Source: Bacteroidota bacterium (lineage in GTDB: Bacteria > Bacteroidota > Bacteroidia > Chitinophagales > LD1). Taken from it: a stretch of 64,000 bases of DNA. The stretch's first letter is position 1. The number at the start of each line of letters is the position of its first letter. Below are positions 44,312-54,242 of the stretch, piece by piece. The stretch spans positions 1-64,000 of the forward strand of contig JADJZU010000009.1 of assembly GCA_016715625.1 (NCBI GenBank). The letters are read 5' to 3'. The notes under the pieces were generated by a model. That model saw only the letters and a program-made list of their open reading frames with translations, made no database searches and had not been told where the DNA came from. The translations under genes and the position numbers were made by a program.

Positions 44312-45687
44312 ACGGTCAGTAATTCGGATGTATTTGCCCCCTTATACTCAATAAATTTTCCAACATCACCGGTCTTTAACCATCCGTCTACTACTGTTTC
44401 CGCTGTAACATCAGGGCGTTTGTAGTAGCCCATCATTACATTGGGTCCTTTGGCCAGAATTTCACCTTCTCCTTCCGCCATCCCTTCGCGGTGATCCAGT
44501 TTTACCTCCACACCTTGAATAGGAATACCTACTGTTCCAAATTTAATCCTTGACAGGTCAAACGGATTCAAAGAAATAACCGGAGAAGATTCTGTTTGCC
44601 CATATCCCTCCATGATTGGAATTCCAGCACATGTAAATACCCGCGCTAAGAGCGGATTTAAAGCCGCAGCTCCTGTGCATATCCCCATACACTCTCCTCC
44701 AAGCGCCTCCCGCCATTTTTTGTAAATCAGTTTGTCGTATAGGGCGCGTTTTAGCTTATCGCCCAGGCCATATTCTTTTTCTACATCAAAGTTTTGTGCG
44801 AAGGCCAGTGCGTTGGCATACAAATCTTTTTTCCATCCTTCCAGGTTCGCAGCAGCTCCTTGTAGTTTGATATATACTTTCTCCAGTAAACGGGGCACGG
44901 ACGTAAAGAAGTGAGGTTTTACTTCTTTCAAATTGTCCGCAATAGTTTCCATGCTCTCGGCATAGTAGACGGAGACTCCACGGGCTATGTAAACATATAC
45001 CACCACACGCTCAAAAATATGACAAAGCGGTAAGAAACTGAGCACGCGCATCGTTTCATTGAGTGGCAATTCGGGCAATACGGCCTTCACATTACTTACA
45101 ATATTATCGTGCGAGAGCATAACTCCTTTTGGATTTCCGGTAGTGCCCGAAGTGTAAATGATAGTTGCCAGCTGATTGGGCTTTACATTTGCTTTTCTGG
45201 CTTCCAATTCTTCTTTATCACCTCCATCACCGAGCGCCAGAAATTCGCTAAAATGTTTGCAGCCATCTACTCGCTCAAAACTGAATATCTCTTTCAGCGA
45301 AGGTACATCAGCTTTGATGGCATTGATCTTATGAAATAGGTTTTTGTCGTTGACAAATGCGTATTTGATTTCTGCATCGTTAAAGATAAAACGGTAATCA
45401 TTTTCGCTGATGGTTGGATAGATGGGCACATTTACCGCACCGGTTTGCAGAATGCCTTGGTCCACAATGTTCCATTCCGGACGGCTGGTAGATACTAATG
45501 CAATCTTGTCGTCAGGCTGCACACCTAATTTCAACAACGACTGACTTACGCGATTCGCTTCGCTGATTATTTCGCTCGTAGAGCGCTTAACCCATGTACC
45601 GTTTACTTTACTGCTAAAAGCATCTTGTTGCGGAAAACTGGACTGCTGCACCTGCAGAATGTCGAATAACCTGGTAAAATCCTTCAT
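44308..45687 (-). CDS. fadD: Long-chain acyl-CoA synthetase (AMP-forming), N-terminal part (frameshifted)
   Basis: Activates fatty acids to acyl-CoA for beta-oxidation or lipid synthesis. 459 codons; the ATP-binding P-loop TIIYTSGTTGNPKGVMLSH near residue 172, GYGQTESSPVISL near 360 and the A8 WLKTGDVGKF near 436 are clear. Belongs to the ~600-residue FadD15-like group common in Bacteroidota. The frame breaks at a homopolymer (44337-44341). No TetR operator like those of the fad operon was seen upstream, so it may be controlled separately. Divergent from the giant SprB-repeat gene. Confidence 0.88.
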   Translation of the reverse strand: MKDFTRLFDILQVQQSSFPQQDAFSSKVNGTWVKRSTSEIISEANRVSQSLLKLGVQPDDKIALVSTSRPEWNIVDQGILQTGAVNVPIYPTISENDYRFIFNDAEIKYAFVNDKNLFHKINAIKADVPSLKEIFSFERVDGCKHFSEFLALGDGGDKEELEARKANVKPNQLATIIYTSGTTGNPKGVMLSHDNIVSNVKAVLPELPLNETMRVLSFLPLCHIFERVVVYVYIARGVSVYYAESMETIADNLKEVKPHFFTSVPRLLEKVYIKLQGAAANLEGWKKDLYANALAFAQNFDVEKEYGLGDKLKRALYDKLIYKKWREALGGECMGICTGAAALNPLLARVFTCAGIPIMEGYGQTESSPVISLNPFDLSRIKFGTVGIPIQGVEVKLDHREGMAEGEGEILAKGPNVMMGYYKRPDVTAETVVDGWLKTGDVGKFIEYKGANTSELLTV

Positions 45688-45865
45688 TTTAGTTGTTTTT
45701 TGGGGGTTGGAAAGTTGTAAATATAGTTTTGAAATTAACAGATGAAACTCCTTTCTTGTTTAGTCCGCTTTGTATTTAATGAACGAGTGATTGGCATCAT
45801 GCGGTCGTTTGGCGGGGACTTTTATCTTAGCACCCCATTTTAGTCCTAAAAATAAATACCCTGAT

Positions 45866-48800
45866 ATGAACAAAGTAACTACCCTACTTTGCCTGACTCT
45901 TTTAGTCACGTTCTCCATTTCATTAAATGCACAAGAAAAAAGAATGCTTGCCGAATCGGAGGCCGATAAGGTTTCGTGGCAGGAAATTAAGGAGCGAACC
46001 AAGTTGACAGAGATACCGGTAAGTAAAAATTATCCGGCAGGTTTTGAAGGCGGACCTGAGTTTCAGAAACTGTATGAGCCAAACGGACCTTATGAGTTTG
46101 TTTATTCCAGCGCGGAACTATTCGACAAGCGGGACGCCACCACCAAGCATTTCCAAAATGCTAATGGAACTATAACTGCAATCTCCAGCGCGGGTGTTGT
46201 GCATTATCGCAAGAACAACAAATGGCACACCATATTGAATGATATTTATCCGAGCAACACGCTTCCGGGTTTTGGTTATGCTAATACCTACAACGCACAT
46301 CAGACTTACTATGGAAATTCTTTGCAAAATGGCATACAGATACTGACGGAGAATAATGACGAATTGCGCATGATGCAAAATGCGGGCGTTTATTATCTCG
46401 ATAATCAGTTCCAAGAGTTGGGAACAGCCGGTTTGGTGGCCGGCTCTGTTAGTGGAGTGAACAATGAGGTAATAACCTATAAGAATGTGTTTCCTAACGT
46501 GGAAGCATCTGTCACTCAAAATTCCATCGGGTATGAGCTTGATTACATACTAGGCGACATTAACTGGCTGAATATTCCATCCGGAACTCAATACATCTCT
46601 TTTCGCGAGGGCTTAAAGTTGCCAAGCGGATACCATGCCGAGTTGGAACAAGGGAACCAAATATTGCTGATAAAAAATGGCACTGGCCAGTTGTTACTTA
46701 AATACAAAGCTCCTTCTTTCTACGAAAAAAATAACGAATGGGGAGATAGCCGAATTGTTGGCCAGTATCATACGACTGAGAAAAATGGTTTTATCTACAT
46801 AGATGTTCTAGTGCCCGCTACCTGGCTTACCAGTGCACAAAGAACTTTCCCGGTAGTGGTGGACCCGACAGTAATCTACAATCCGAACAACACACAATTT
46901 TGGACTTTTCAGGTAGATAATGATGCAGGATGTGATTACAATCCGCAAAATGACGCTGATGACAACATCAGAGCTGGTTTTGATGATGGTACTTTGGATG
47001 ACGATTATTTTCAGGGGTATGCACAGTATAATATTGCATCTATACCGGATAATGCCTGCTTTCAGTTAGCTTATGCCAGATGGTATCAGTATAATTTCCA
47101 GAACGGCAATAATGGCGACAACCAACTCGATTTTTACCTTCAGCCGTATGATCCTATCACTACAGACCCAAGCAATCCTGCATATCCCTGCTCTAACATA
47201 GATGCAGATATTGATAACACTGCCACTATTTTCAGAAGGTTTAATGCGTTTAACGTATGCGGAGGCGCTTGCACGCAGTACCCTACGGCTAATAATCAGT
47301 GGAAAGACTTCTACCAGGTGGATATGAAAGGTCGTGTGCAGGCATCATTGCCGTATGATTTTTTTGTGGTATCGGTCGATAAGTTTAATAACAACCACTC
47401 GGACCCGATTATTACCGATAATGATGAGTGGATTGACTGGAGAGGACATAGTAATGCCAACAGGCCACAGCTCTGGGTAACCTACGAAGTGCCGTTCACC
47501 GCAGCCACTAGTATTACAGCCTCCCCTTCCTCTACAGTTTGTAACGGCACCACTGTTACACTCACCCGTTTTGCCGGTACCACCGGCACAGCAGGCAACT
47601 GGGCTTGGTATCAGGGAAGCACTTTCCTGCAGTATAACAACACCAGCATTACAGTATCGCCTTCTACCACTACTACTTATTGTGTGCGGGGTGAAAACGC
47701 TTGCGGCAACACAGCCTGCACTCCTGTAACCATTACTGTACAGCAGTTGTCAACCGCCCCTACTGGAGTTACGGGCACAACAACCATTTGTAACGGTGCA
47801 TCTACCACACTTAGTGTATCAGGTGGTTCACTAGGCGCTGGTGCCTCATGGAACTGGTATAGCGGAAGTTGTGGCGGAACATTCGTAGGAACGGGTAACT
47901 CTATCACTGTTTCTCCTTCCACCACCACTACTTACTTTGTTAGGGCTATTGGAACTTGTAATACGACTGGATGTGTTTCTGCAACTGTTGTTGTCAATAC
48001 ACTTTCCACCGCTCCGGGTTCGGTAACGGTAAGTTCCACCCCTATCTGTAATGGTCAATCTACTACGCTATCAGTTAACGGAGGTTCTCTTGGAACAGGC
48101 GCTGTGTGGCGTTGGTATAGTGGCAGTTGCGGAGGAACCTTAGTAGGTACGGGCTTATCTATCTCTGTTTCACCTACTGCCACTACTACCTATTTTGTAA
48201 GAGCTGAGGGAACCTGCAATACCACTACCTGCGCCTCCGCAGGGGTGAGTGTATTGCAGTTATCTGTAGCCCCAATCTCTATCACAGGCACATCCACTAT
48301 CTGTAACGGTCAGTCAACAACATTATCAGTGAGCGGAGGAAGTCTGGGTGCAGGCGCTACCTGGCAGTGGTATACATCTTCTTGCGGAGGTACCAGCGTA
48401 GGCAGTGGCTCATCTATCAGTGTTTCACCCACCGCTACCACCACCTATTTTGTTCGTGCAGAAGGAACATGTAACACCACTACATGCGCTCAGTTAACTT
48501 TAACAGTGAATCAACTTTCAACAGCCGCCACCGGCATTTCCGGCACTACCACTATTTGTGAAGGTACTTCAACTACACTTTCCGTTGTGGGCGGTACTCT
48601 GGGAAGCGGAGCTAACTGGCAATGGTATATTGGTACATGCGGAGGCACTGCTGTAGGTAACGGCCCTTCTTTATCCGTTACACCAGCTACGAACACTGAT
48701 TATTATGTAAGAGCAGAAGGAACTTGTAACACTACCAGTTGTGTATTTGTGACTGTTACCGTTAACGATACTTCAGAACCGGCATCATCTGTAGCCGGTA

Positions 48801-50485
48801 GTCCTGCAATTTGCATAGGTGGAAATACTAACTTAAGCTCAGTGGGCGGTCAGCTTGGCGTGGGTGCCAGTTGGAACTGGTATACCGGTAGTTGCGGGGG
48901 AACCCTCATCGGGTCTGGTACACCAATCAATGTAGCCCCTACCATATCCACAACTTATTACTTGCGCGCAGAAGGTTTGTGTAATACAACGGTGTGCACC
49001 CCCTTTACTGTAAACGTAAATCCACTTCCCAATGGAAGTATCAGTGGTTCTGCAACACTTTGCAGCGGCTTTGATACCACTCTTACATTCAACTTCAATG
49101 TGGGCACGGCTCCGTTCGATGTGGTATACACAGACGGAACCAATGTGTTTTCAAAATCAGGGGTTAGTTCAGGCGATACTATAAACGAACTGGTTGCGAA
49201 CACAACTACCTATACGATTTCTCAGATTACGGATGCAAACGGTTGTGTTCGCTCCTCCGGATTTTTGGGAAGTGCGACTATCACAGTGGCACCACTACCT
49301 GCCATCAGCAATGTAGCTGTTAGCGATGTGCTTTGTAATGGCGGCAACACGGGCTCCATCAACATCACCGCATCCAGCGGCACTCCTGCCTATCAGTATT
49401 CCATAGATAGCGGAGCAACTCTGCAGTCCGGCAACAGCTTTGGCGGGTTAACAGCCGGCAACTATAATCTACTCGTGAGCGATGCCCTGAATTGTCAGTC
49501 TGCATATACCTTTAACCCGGTGAGTGTAAATGAACCTGCAGTGCTGGATCATGTAAGCGTGCCTGCCAATGCCAGTTGCGACAACGTATTTGATGGTTCT
49601 ATTACTGTCAACGTAACCGGTGGTACTTCGCCATATACGTACTCCATCAATGGAGGGTCATCACAGCCTGGCAGTGTATTTAATGGTTTACTGACTGGCA
49701 CATACAACATTCTGGTCACCGACTTTAATGGTTGTTCCGATACCTCTAATGTGTTTATAGATACTGCATACAGCGTGCAAGGCAGTATTGTATCTCAAAC
49801 TCCTGTATCTTGTTTTGGAGGCACGGATGGCACAGTTACTGTTCAACTCGTGGGGGGCATCACTCCATACTCTTACTCTATCAATGGCGTTCAATTTGTT
49901 CCATCTCCCACTTTCACTGGCTTAGCATCCGGTAATTATGTGGTTACGCTTCGCGATAGCAAAGGGTGCACCGATTTTGCAAACGTTACCATTACTCAGC
50001 CGGCCTTGTTGCAGGCACAAATTGATTCTATCAAAAATATTGGATGCAATGGCGACAGTACAGGGGCTATTTATATTTCTGTATCCGGGGGCAATTCTCC
50101 TTACAACTATACATGGAGCAATGGCGCTGTGAGCCAGGATGTAGCCGGGTTGTTAGCCGGCACTTACAATGTTGCCATTATTGATGCGAAAGGATGTTCG
50201 GCTGCTGTGGGGGCTACTATCTCTCAGCCACTGCCCTTATTCCTGAATATTGCATCATTCCAGAACGTGCTTTGTAATGGTGACAGTTCAGGGGACATAG
50301 ATTTAACTGCAAACGGAGGCGTTCCTCCTTATACCTTTGCATGGAGTAACGGACAAACAACTGAGGATGTTTCCAATTTGCCAGCCAGCACTTATAGCGT
50401 TACTGTGACCGATGCAAACGGTTGTGATAAGGTAATATCACAAGCCATTGCAGAGCCGGCAAGCACTCACCGCTTCTGCCACTAA
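45866..50485 (+). CDS. Giant SprB-repeat/Ig-like surface protein, N-terminal part
   Basis: First 1,539 codons of a protein of about 2,770 residues (45866-54179 if three indels at about 50461, 50542 and 50662 are undone; the net +1 matches the total length). ATG at 45866 gives the signal peptide MNKVTTLLCLTLLVTFSIS ending NAQ near 23. Residues 25-540 form a globular region with DNDAGCDYNPQNDADDN acidic stretches; 545-1050 six Ig-like repeats of ~85 residues; from 1145 SprB repeats (VLCNGGNTGSINITASSGT) of ~75 residues with paired Cys-free beta motifs. A secreted or surface adhesin of the gliding/T9SS type is expected. No partner genes adjacent. Confidence 0.85.
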   Translation: MNKVTTLLCLTLLVTFSISLNAQEKRMLAESEADKVSWQEIKERTKLTEIPVSKNYPAGFEGGPEFQKLYEPNGPYEFVYSSAELFDKRDATTKHFQNANGTITAISSAGVVHYRKNNKWHTILNDIYPSNTLPGFGYANTYNAHQTYYGNSLQNGIQILTENNDELRMMQNAGVYYLDNQFQELGTAGLVAGSVSGVNNEVITYKNVFPNVEASVTQNSIGYELDYILGDINWLNIPSGTQYISFREGLKLPSGYHAELEQGNQILLIKNGTGQLLLKYKAPSFYEKNNEWGDSRIVGQYHTTEKNGFIYIDVLVPATWLTSAQRTFPVVVDPTVIYNPNNTQFWTFQVDNDAGCDYNPQNDADDNIRAGFDDGTLDDDYFQGYAQYNIASIPDNACFQLAYARWYQYNFQNGNNGDNQLDFYLQPYDPITTDPSNPAYPCSNIDADIDNTATIFRRFNAFNVCGGACTQYPTANNQWKDFYQVDMKGRVQASLPYDFFVVSVDKFNNNHSDPIITDNDEWIDWRGHSNANRPQLWVTYEVPFTAATSITASPSSTVCNGTTVTLTRFAGTTGTAGNWAWYQGSTFLQYNNTSITVSPSTTTTYCVRGENACGNTACTPVTITVQQLSTAPTGVTGTTTICNGASTTLSVSGGSLGAGASWNWYSGSCGGTFVGTGNSITVSPSTTTTYFVRAIGTCNTTGCVSATVVVNTLSTAPGSVTVSSTPICNGQSTTLSVNGGSLGTGAVWRWYSGSCGGTLVGTGLSISVSPTATTTYFVRAEGTCNTTTCASAGVSVLQLSVAPISITGTSTICNGQSTTLSVSGGSLGAGATWQWYTSSCGGTSVGSGSSISVSPTATTTYFVRAEGTCNTTTCAQLTLTVNQLSTAATGISGTTTICEGTSTTLSVVGGTLGSGANWQWYIGTCGGTAVGNGPSLSVTPATNTDYYVRAEGTCNTTSCVFVTVTVNDTSEPASSVAGSPAICIGGNTNLSSVGGQLGVGASWNWYTGSCGGTLIGSGTPINVAPTISTTYYLRAEGLCNTTVCTPFTVNVNPLPNGSISGSATLCSGFDTTLTFNFNVGTAPFDVVYTDGTNVFSKSGVSSGDTINELVANTTTYTISQITDANGCVRSSGFLGSATITVAPLPAISNVAVSDVLCNGGNTGSINITASSGTPAYQYSIDSGATLQSGNSFGGLTAGNYNLLVSDALNCQSAYTFNPVSVNEPAVLDHVSVPANASCDNVFDGSITVNVTGGTSPYTYSINGGSSQPGSVFNGLLTGTYNILVTDFNGCSDTSNVFIDTAYSVQGSIVSQTPVSCFGGTDGTVTVQLVGGITPYSYSINGVQFVPSPTFTGLASGNYVVTLRDSKGCTDFANVTITQPALLQAQIDSIKNIGCNGDSTGAIYISVSGGNSPYNYTWSNGAVSQDVAGLLAGTYNVAIIDAKGCSAAVGATISQPLPLFLNIASFQNVLCNGDSSGDIDLTANGGVPPYTFAWSNGQTTEDVSNLPASTYSVTVTDANGCDKVISQAIAEPASTHRFCH
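47496..49022 (+). repeat. Six Ig-like repeats of ~255 bp
   Basis: Units start near 47496, 47748, 48000, 48258, 48513 and 48771. Each encodes TICNGxSTTLSVxGGSLGxG, W-W-Y, SCGGT, TTTTYFVRAEGTCNTT; the conserved Cys pairs (ICNG with GTCNTT, SCGG) suggest disulfides. High DNA identity makes this stretch prone to recombination and misassembly. Confidence 0.85.
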
Positions 50486-53400
50486 GGTGGATGTGAACTG
50501 TGCGGGTGCTTCAAGCGGCAGCGTGGATGTAACAGTGAGCGGAGTGGCACATCGCCTCATAACTATAGCTGGAACAACGGAGCCATTACACAAGACCTGC
50601 TCAACGTGACTGGCGGATTTTATCAGGTGGTGGTGTCAGACGCCAATGGCTGCACAGCCACTTGCATCGGAAATTGTAACCGAGCCAACTGCTTTTGCTT
50701 CATTCGTTCTTGTTACCAACATACTTTGTAACGATTCCACTACCGGTTCAGTAGATTTATCGGTTTCCGGTGGCACAATACCTTATTCTTATCTGTGGAG
50801 TAATTCGGCTACCACACAGGATTTGTCTTCGGTTGCAGCCGGTACTTACACAGTTACCATCACTGATGCCAACGGATGCACTTTCACAACTTCGGCTACT
50901 ATCACACAGCCTGCACCTTTGGTAGCTGTAATGGCAGGTTCCACCAACGTAAGCTGCAGCGGAGGAAATGACGGCACTATTGACATCAACGTTTTTGGCG
51001 GCACACCGCTTTACAGCTATCTGTGGAGCAATGCTTCTACCACAGAAGATATCAACTCGCTTGTGCAGGGCACTTACTCGGTAACGGTTACCGATGCCAA
51101 TGCCTGCTCCGTTTCCTTCAGTGCTTCCATTACACAGCCTACAGCCCTCAGTGTTTCCATCACTAAAACAGATGTAACATGCCCGGGTGCCAGCAATGGA
51201 AGCGCTGACCTGAGTGTCAGTGGTGGTGTTGCACCGTATTCTTATTTGTGGAGCAACGGAACCACCACTCAGGACCTTACTGGAGTTACCGGAGGTACTT
51301 ACACAGTGATTGTAACCGATGCCAACAGTTGCACTGCAGCGGGTTCCATCACCATCAGCGAAGGCTTGCCACTCTCTATCATTGGGGTGGTAACGCAGGT
51401 GCTCTGCAATGGCAGCAACACAGGCGCAATAAACATATCAGTGAGTGGTGGTAATACGCCTTATACTTTTGCCTGGAGCAATGGAGCTGCTACCGAAGAT
51501 GTTTCAGGGGTGGTAGCCGGCATCTACACCGTAACGGTAAATGATGTTAATTTGTGCAGCGCAACCGCTTCTTTTGTTATTACACAACCGGCTGCGCTGG
51601 TGCTGAACGCTACCCCACAGAACGTGAGCTGCAATGGTGGTGGCAATGGTGAAATTGATATTACTGTGCAGGGCGGTATATTCCCATATACTTTTAACTG
51701 GAGCAACGGCACTACTACCGAAGACGTGAGTGGGCTAAGCGGTGGCAGCTACAGTGTTACCATCACCGATGCTAATCTTTGCACTATCACAGCTTCTTAT
51801 ACCATCAGCGAACCTTCGGCCATTGTTTCTTCCGTAACGGCTGCAGGCGTTAGTTGTAACGGAGCATCGGATGGTTCTGCTGACCTCAGCGTGAGTGGTG
51901 GCACTGCACCTTATACCTTCCTGTGGAGCAACTTCACCGGAGCAGAAGATGCCTCTGGCCTGTCAGGTGGTTTGTACTATGTGATTGTTACCGATGCCAA
52001 CGGCTGTGATCATCGCGACTCAGTGCTTATCAACGAACCCGCACCACTTACATTGTCAGTAGCTATTACACAGATTTCCTGTTTCAATAGTAATGACGGA
52101 GCCATAGATTTATCTGTAGCTGGTGGCACTTCTCCTTACACTTATGCCTGGAGCAATGGTTCCACCACACAGGATTTAAGCAACCTGCAGAACGGGGTGT
52201 ATGCGGTAACCGTTACCGATGCTAATTCCTGCTCTGCATCCACACAGGTGGTGATTATTAATCCATCCGTGATTACTGCCAACTTTGTGAAGAACGATCC
52301 GCTTTGCTTTGGTGAAGCCAACGGCAGCATAGATCTGATACCATCAGGCGGCACGCCTTCATACACTCTCAGCTGGAGCAACGGAGCCAACACAGAAGAT
52401 ATTACTGCTTTAGTTGCAGGAACATACGTTGTTACCATTACCGACAGCAAAGGATGCATACGCGTGGATTCTGCCACACTGGTTGAGCCACTACCACTGG
52501 TTACTTCCGGTTTCATTACGCATGTAAGCTGTAGCGGAAGTGGCAATGGATTTATTGATATTACAGCCTATGGCGGCACATTGCCTTATGCTTTTGCCTG
52601 GAGCAACGGTCCTTCTACCGAAGATGTGGCACAATTGGTAGGCGGAGACTATTATGTAACGGTAACAGATGCCAACAATTGCTCAGTGGCATCGCTATAT
52701 GTGATTCTTGAACCACAACCACTTACGGTGAATGTGGTGGGCAGCAACATTGCATGCTTTGGCGGCAACACCGGCAGCGTGGCTGCTGTGCCAGCTGGAG
52801 GTAGAACACCTTACTTCTATCTATGGAATAACTTTGAAACAGATTCACTGGTGGCCAACGCTACAGCCGGTACTTACACCGTGCAGGTGACCGACAGCAG
52901 CGGCTGCTTCACCTACGACAGCCTTACTATCACACAACCTGCGGATATCGTTATTTCTGCATCGCTAACCGATGTGTTGTGTTATGGTGCCTCTACAGGT
53001 GCCATTGATGTAAGCGTTAATGGCGGAGTAGGACCTTACACTTTTGCCTGGAGCAACAGCACTTTCACGGAAGATCTGAGCGGTGTGCCAGCAGGTGTTT
53101 ACACAGTGGGTGTAACCGATGCCAACGGTTGTAACAAAACGGCTACTTACACACTTAACCCGGGGCCGCAATTCAGCGTCAACCTGGCTGCTATTCAACC
53201 GGTTTGTAATGGTGGAAGCACAGGTTCTCTAACCGCTATTGCCACTGGGGGTGCTGCGCCATATACATTCAACTGGAGCACCGGACAATCAACTATTGCC
53301 ATTGGTGCACTGGATGCCGGCACTTACTCCATTACAGTAACCGATACCAAATCGTGCACAGTAAGTGCTACTGAAACACTGACCGAACCTGCAGCTATCG

Positions 53401-53620
53401 CGGTAAGCACCAATGCGCAAAGCTCTAAATGCTTCAATACAGCCACTGGATTTGTTGCGGTAAGTGTTACAGGCGGCAAAGCTCCTTATACTTATCTTCT
53501 AAATGGCACGGTGCAATCTACAGACACATTTGCAGGCTTGCTGCCGGGTAACTACCTGGTGCTAGTGACAGACGTGAACGGTTGCCAGGGTAATTCAAGT
53601 TTCACCGTAGCTTCTCCTGC
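49300..53620 (+). repeat. About 19 tandem SprB repeats (~227 bp each)
   Basis: Consensus SC-NGxxxGSIDLxVSGGTxPYxY, WSNGxTTEDLSGL, GTYxVTVTDANGCT, QPxxL. I count about 19 copies, six before and thirteen after the 50.5-kb indels. SprB repeats belong to surface adhesins moved by the gliding machinery. Confidence 0.85.
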
Positions 53621-54179
53621 TCAAATTTATGTTGACTTAACTACCACACTGCAGGTGATACTGACCAATATGCAAACTCCTCTGGTGGCAAATTCCACTT
53701 CTTCGTCACCCATTATAAATCACTATTGGGAGCCTGCCGGTATTTTCGATTTTGATTTATGTGCCGATGCAGACAACTGCAGTAATCCGTTGGCCGCACC
53801 GCTTACTACCACTACTATCACCGTCACCGTGATGAATACAGACTCTTGTTATGCTACCGATACGCTGACAATTTTTGTAAATAACGAGTTGTCTAAATTT
53901 ATTCCAACCGCCTTTACGCCTAATGGCGATGGATTGAATGATACCTGGGAGTTTGATATTCTGGGAGCTTCTTCATTGGAGGTAAGCATTTTCAACCGGT
54001 GGGGCGAAAGGTTTTACTATAATCCTAACCAACCTAACGGAATGACCGGCAGCAACGGATGGGATGGAACCAAAAACGGAAAAGAAGTGCCAAGCGATAC
54101 TTATGTCTACAAGATTAATGTAACCTACTTTGATGGTGTTGTCCGATCGGTTGAGGGCACAGTAACCGTTATGCAGTAA
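50646..54179 (+). CDS. Giant SprB-repeat protein, C-terminal part with T9SS type B domain
   Basis: 1,177 codons in the frame reached after the three indels. About twelve to thirteen further SprB repeats, then a linker with LTTTTITVTVMNTDSCYAT, and the gliding-motility-associated C-terminal domain from about residue 1082: FIPTAFTPNGDGLNDTWEF, VSIFNRWGERFYY, GWDGTKNGKEVPSDTYVYKI. This CHU_C/type B domain directs secretion through the T9SS and surface attachment. The ATG at 50646 is simply the first Met after the frame change; translation alone from there would lack a signal peptide. Terminator at 54198. Confidence 0.87.
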   Translation: MAAQPLASEIVTEPTAFASFVLVTNILCNDSTTGSVDLSVSGGTIPYSYLWSNSATTQDLSSVAAGTYTVTITDANGCTFTTSATITQPAPLVAVMAGSTNVSCSGGNDGTIDINVFGGTPLYSYLWSNASTTEDINSLVQGTYSVTVTDANACSVSFSASITQPTALSVSITKTDVTCPGASNGSADLSVSGGVAPYSYLWSNGTTTQDLTGVTGGTYTVIVTDANSCTAAGSITISEGLPLSIIGVVTQVLCNGSNTGAINISVSGGNTPYTFAWSNGAATEDVSGVVAGIYTVTVNDVNLCSATASFVITQPAALVLNATPQNVSCNGGGNGEIDITVQGGIFPYTFNWSNGTTTEDVSGLSGGSYSVTITDANLCTITASYTISEPSAIVSSVTAAGVSCNGASDGSADLSVSGGTAPYTFLWSNFTGAEDASGLSGGLYYVIVTDANGCDHRDSVLINEPAPLTLSVAITQISCFNSNDGAIDLSVAGGTSPYTYAWSNGSTTQDLSNLQNGVYAVTVTDANSCSASTQVVIINPSVITANFVKNDPLCFGEANGSIDLIPSGGTPSYTLSWSNGANTEDITALVAGTYVVTITDSKGCIRVDSATLVEPLPLVTSGFITHVSCSGSGNGFIDITAYGGTLPYAFAWSNGPSTEDVAQLVGGDYYVTVTDANNCSVASLYVILEPQPLTVNVVGSNIACFGGNTGSVAAVPAGGRTPYFYLWNNFETDSLVANATAGTYTVQVTDSSGCFTYDSLTITQPADIVISASLTDVLCYGASTGAIDVSVNGGVGPYTFAWSNSTFTEDLSGVPAGVYTVGVTDANGCNKTATYTLNPGPQFSVNLAAIQPVCNGGSTGSLTAIATGGAAPYTFNWSTGQSTIAIGALDAGTYSITVTDTKSCTVSATETLTEPAAIAVSTNAQSSKCFNTATGFVAVSVTGGKAPYTYLLNGTVQSTDTFAGLLPGNYLVLVTDVNGCQGNSSFTVASPAQIYVDLTTTLQVILTNMQTPLVANSTSSSPIINHYWEPAGIFDFDLCADADNCSNPLAAPLTTTTITVTVMNTDSCYATDTLTIFVNNELSKFIPTAFTPNGDGLNDTWEFDILGASSLEVSIFNRWGERFYYNPNQPNGMTGSNGWDGTKNGKEVPSDTYVYKINVTYFDGVVRSVEGTVTVMQ

Positions 54180-54197
54180 TTCTTTTATGTTGCAGCG

Positions 54198-54236
54198 CAA
54201 AGCCTTCGTATATATTGCGGAGGCTTTGTTTTTTTT
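54198..54236 (+). terminator. Rho-independent terminator after giant gene
   Basis: Eleven-bp stem CAAAGCCTTCG / CGGAGGCTTTG (one G-T pair) with an 8-T run, 19 bp after the stop and 7 bp before the cupin ATG. Confidence 0.85.
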
Positions 54237-54242
54237 AGTACG

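Noticed and set aside
46118..46519. 133-codon minus-strand frame in the giant gene
   Set aside because: Antisense shadow; the sense protein is continuous and has a signal peptide.
47496..53620. Repeats considered as CRISPR or other array
   Set aside because: Units of 227-258 bp encode protein in one frame; there are no short repeats with unique spacers.
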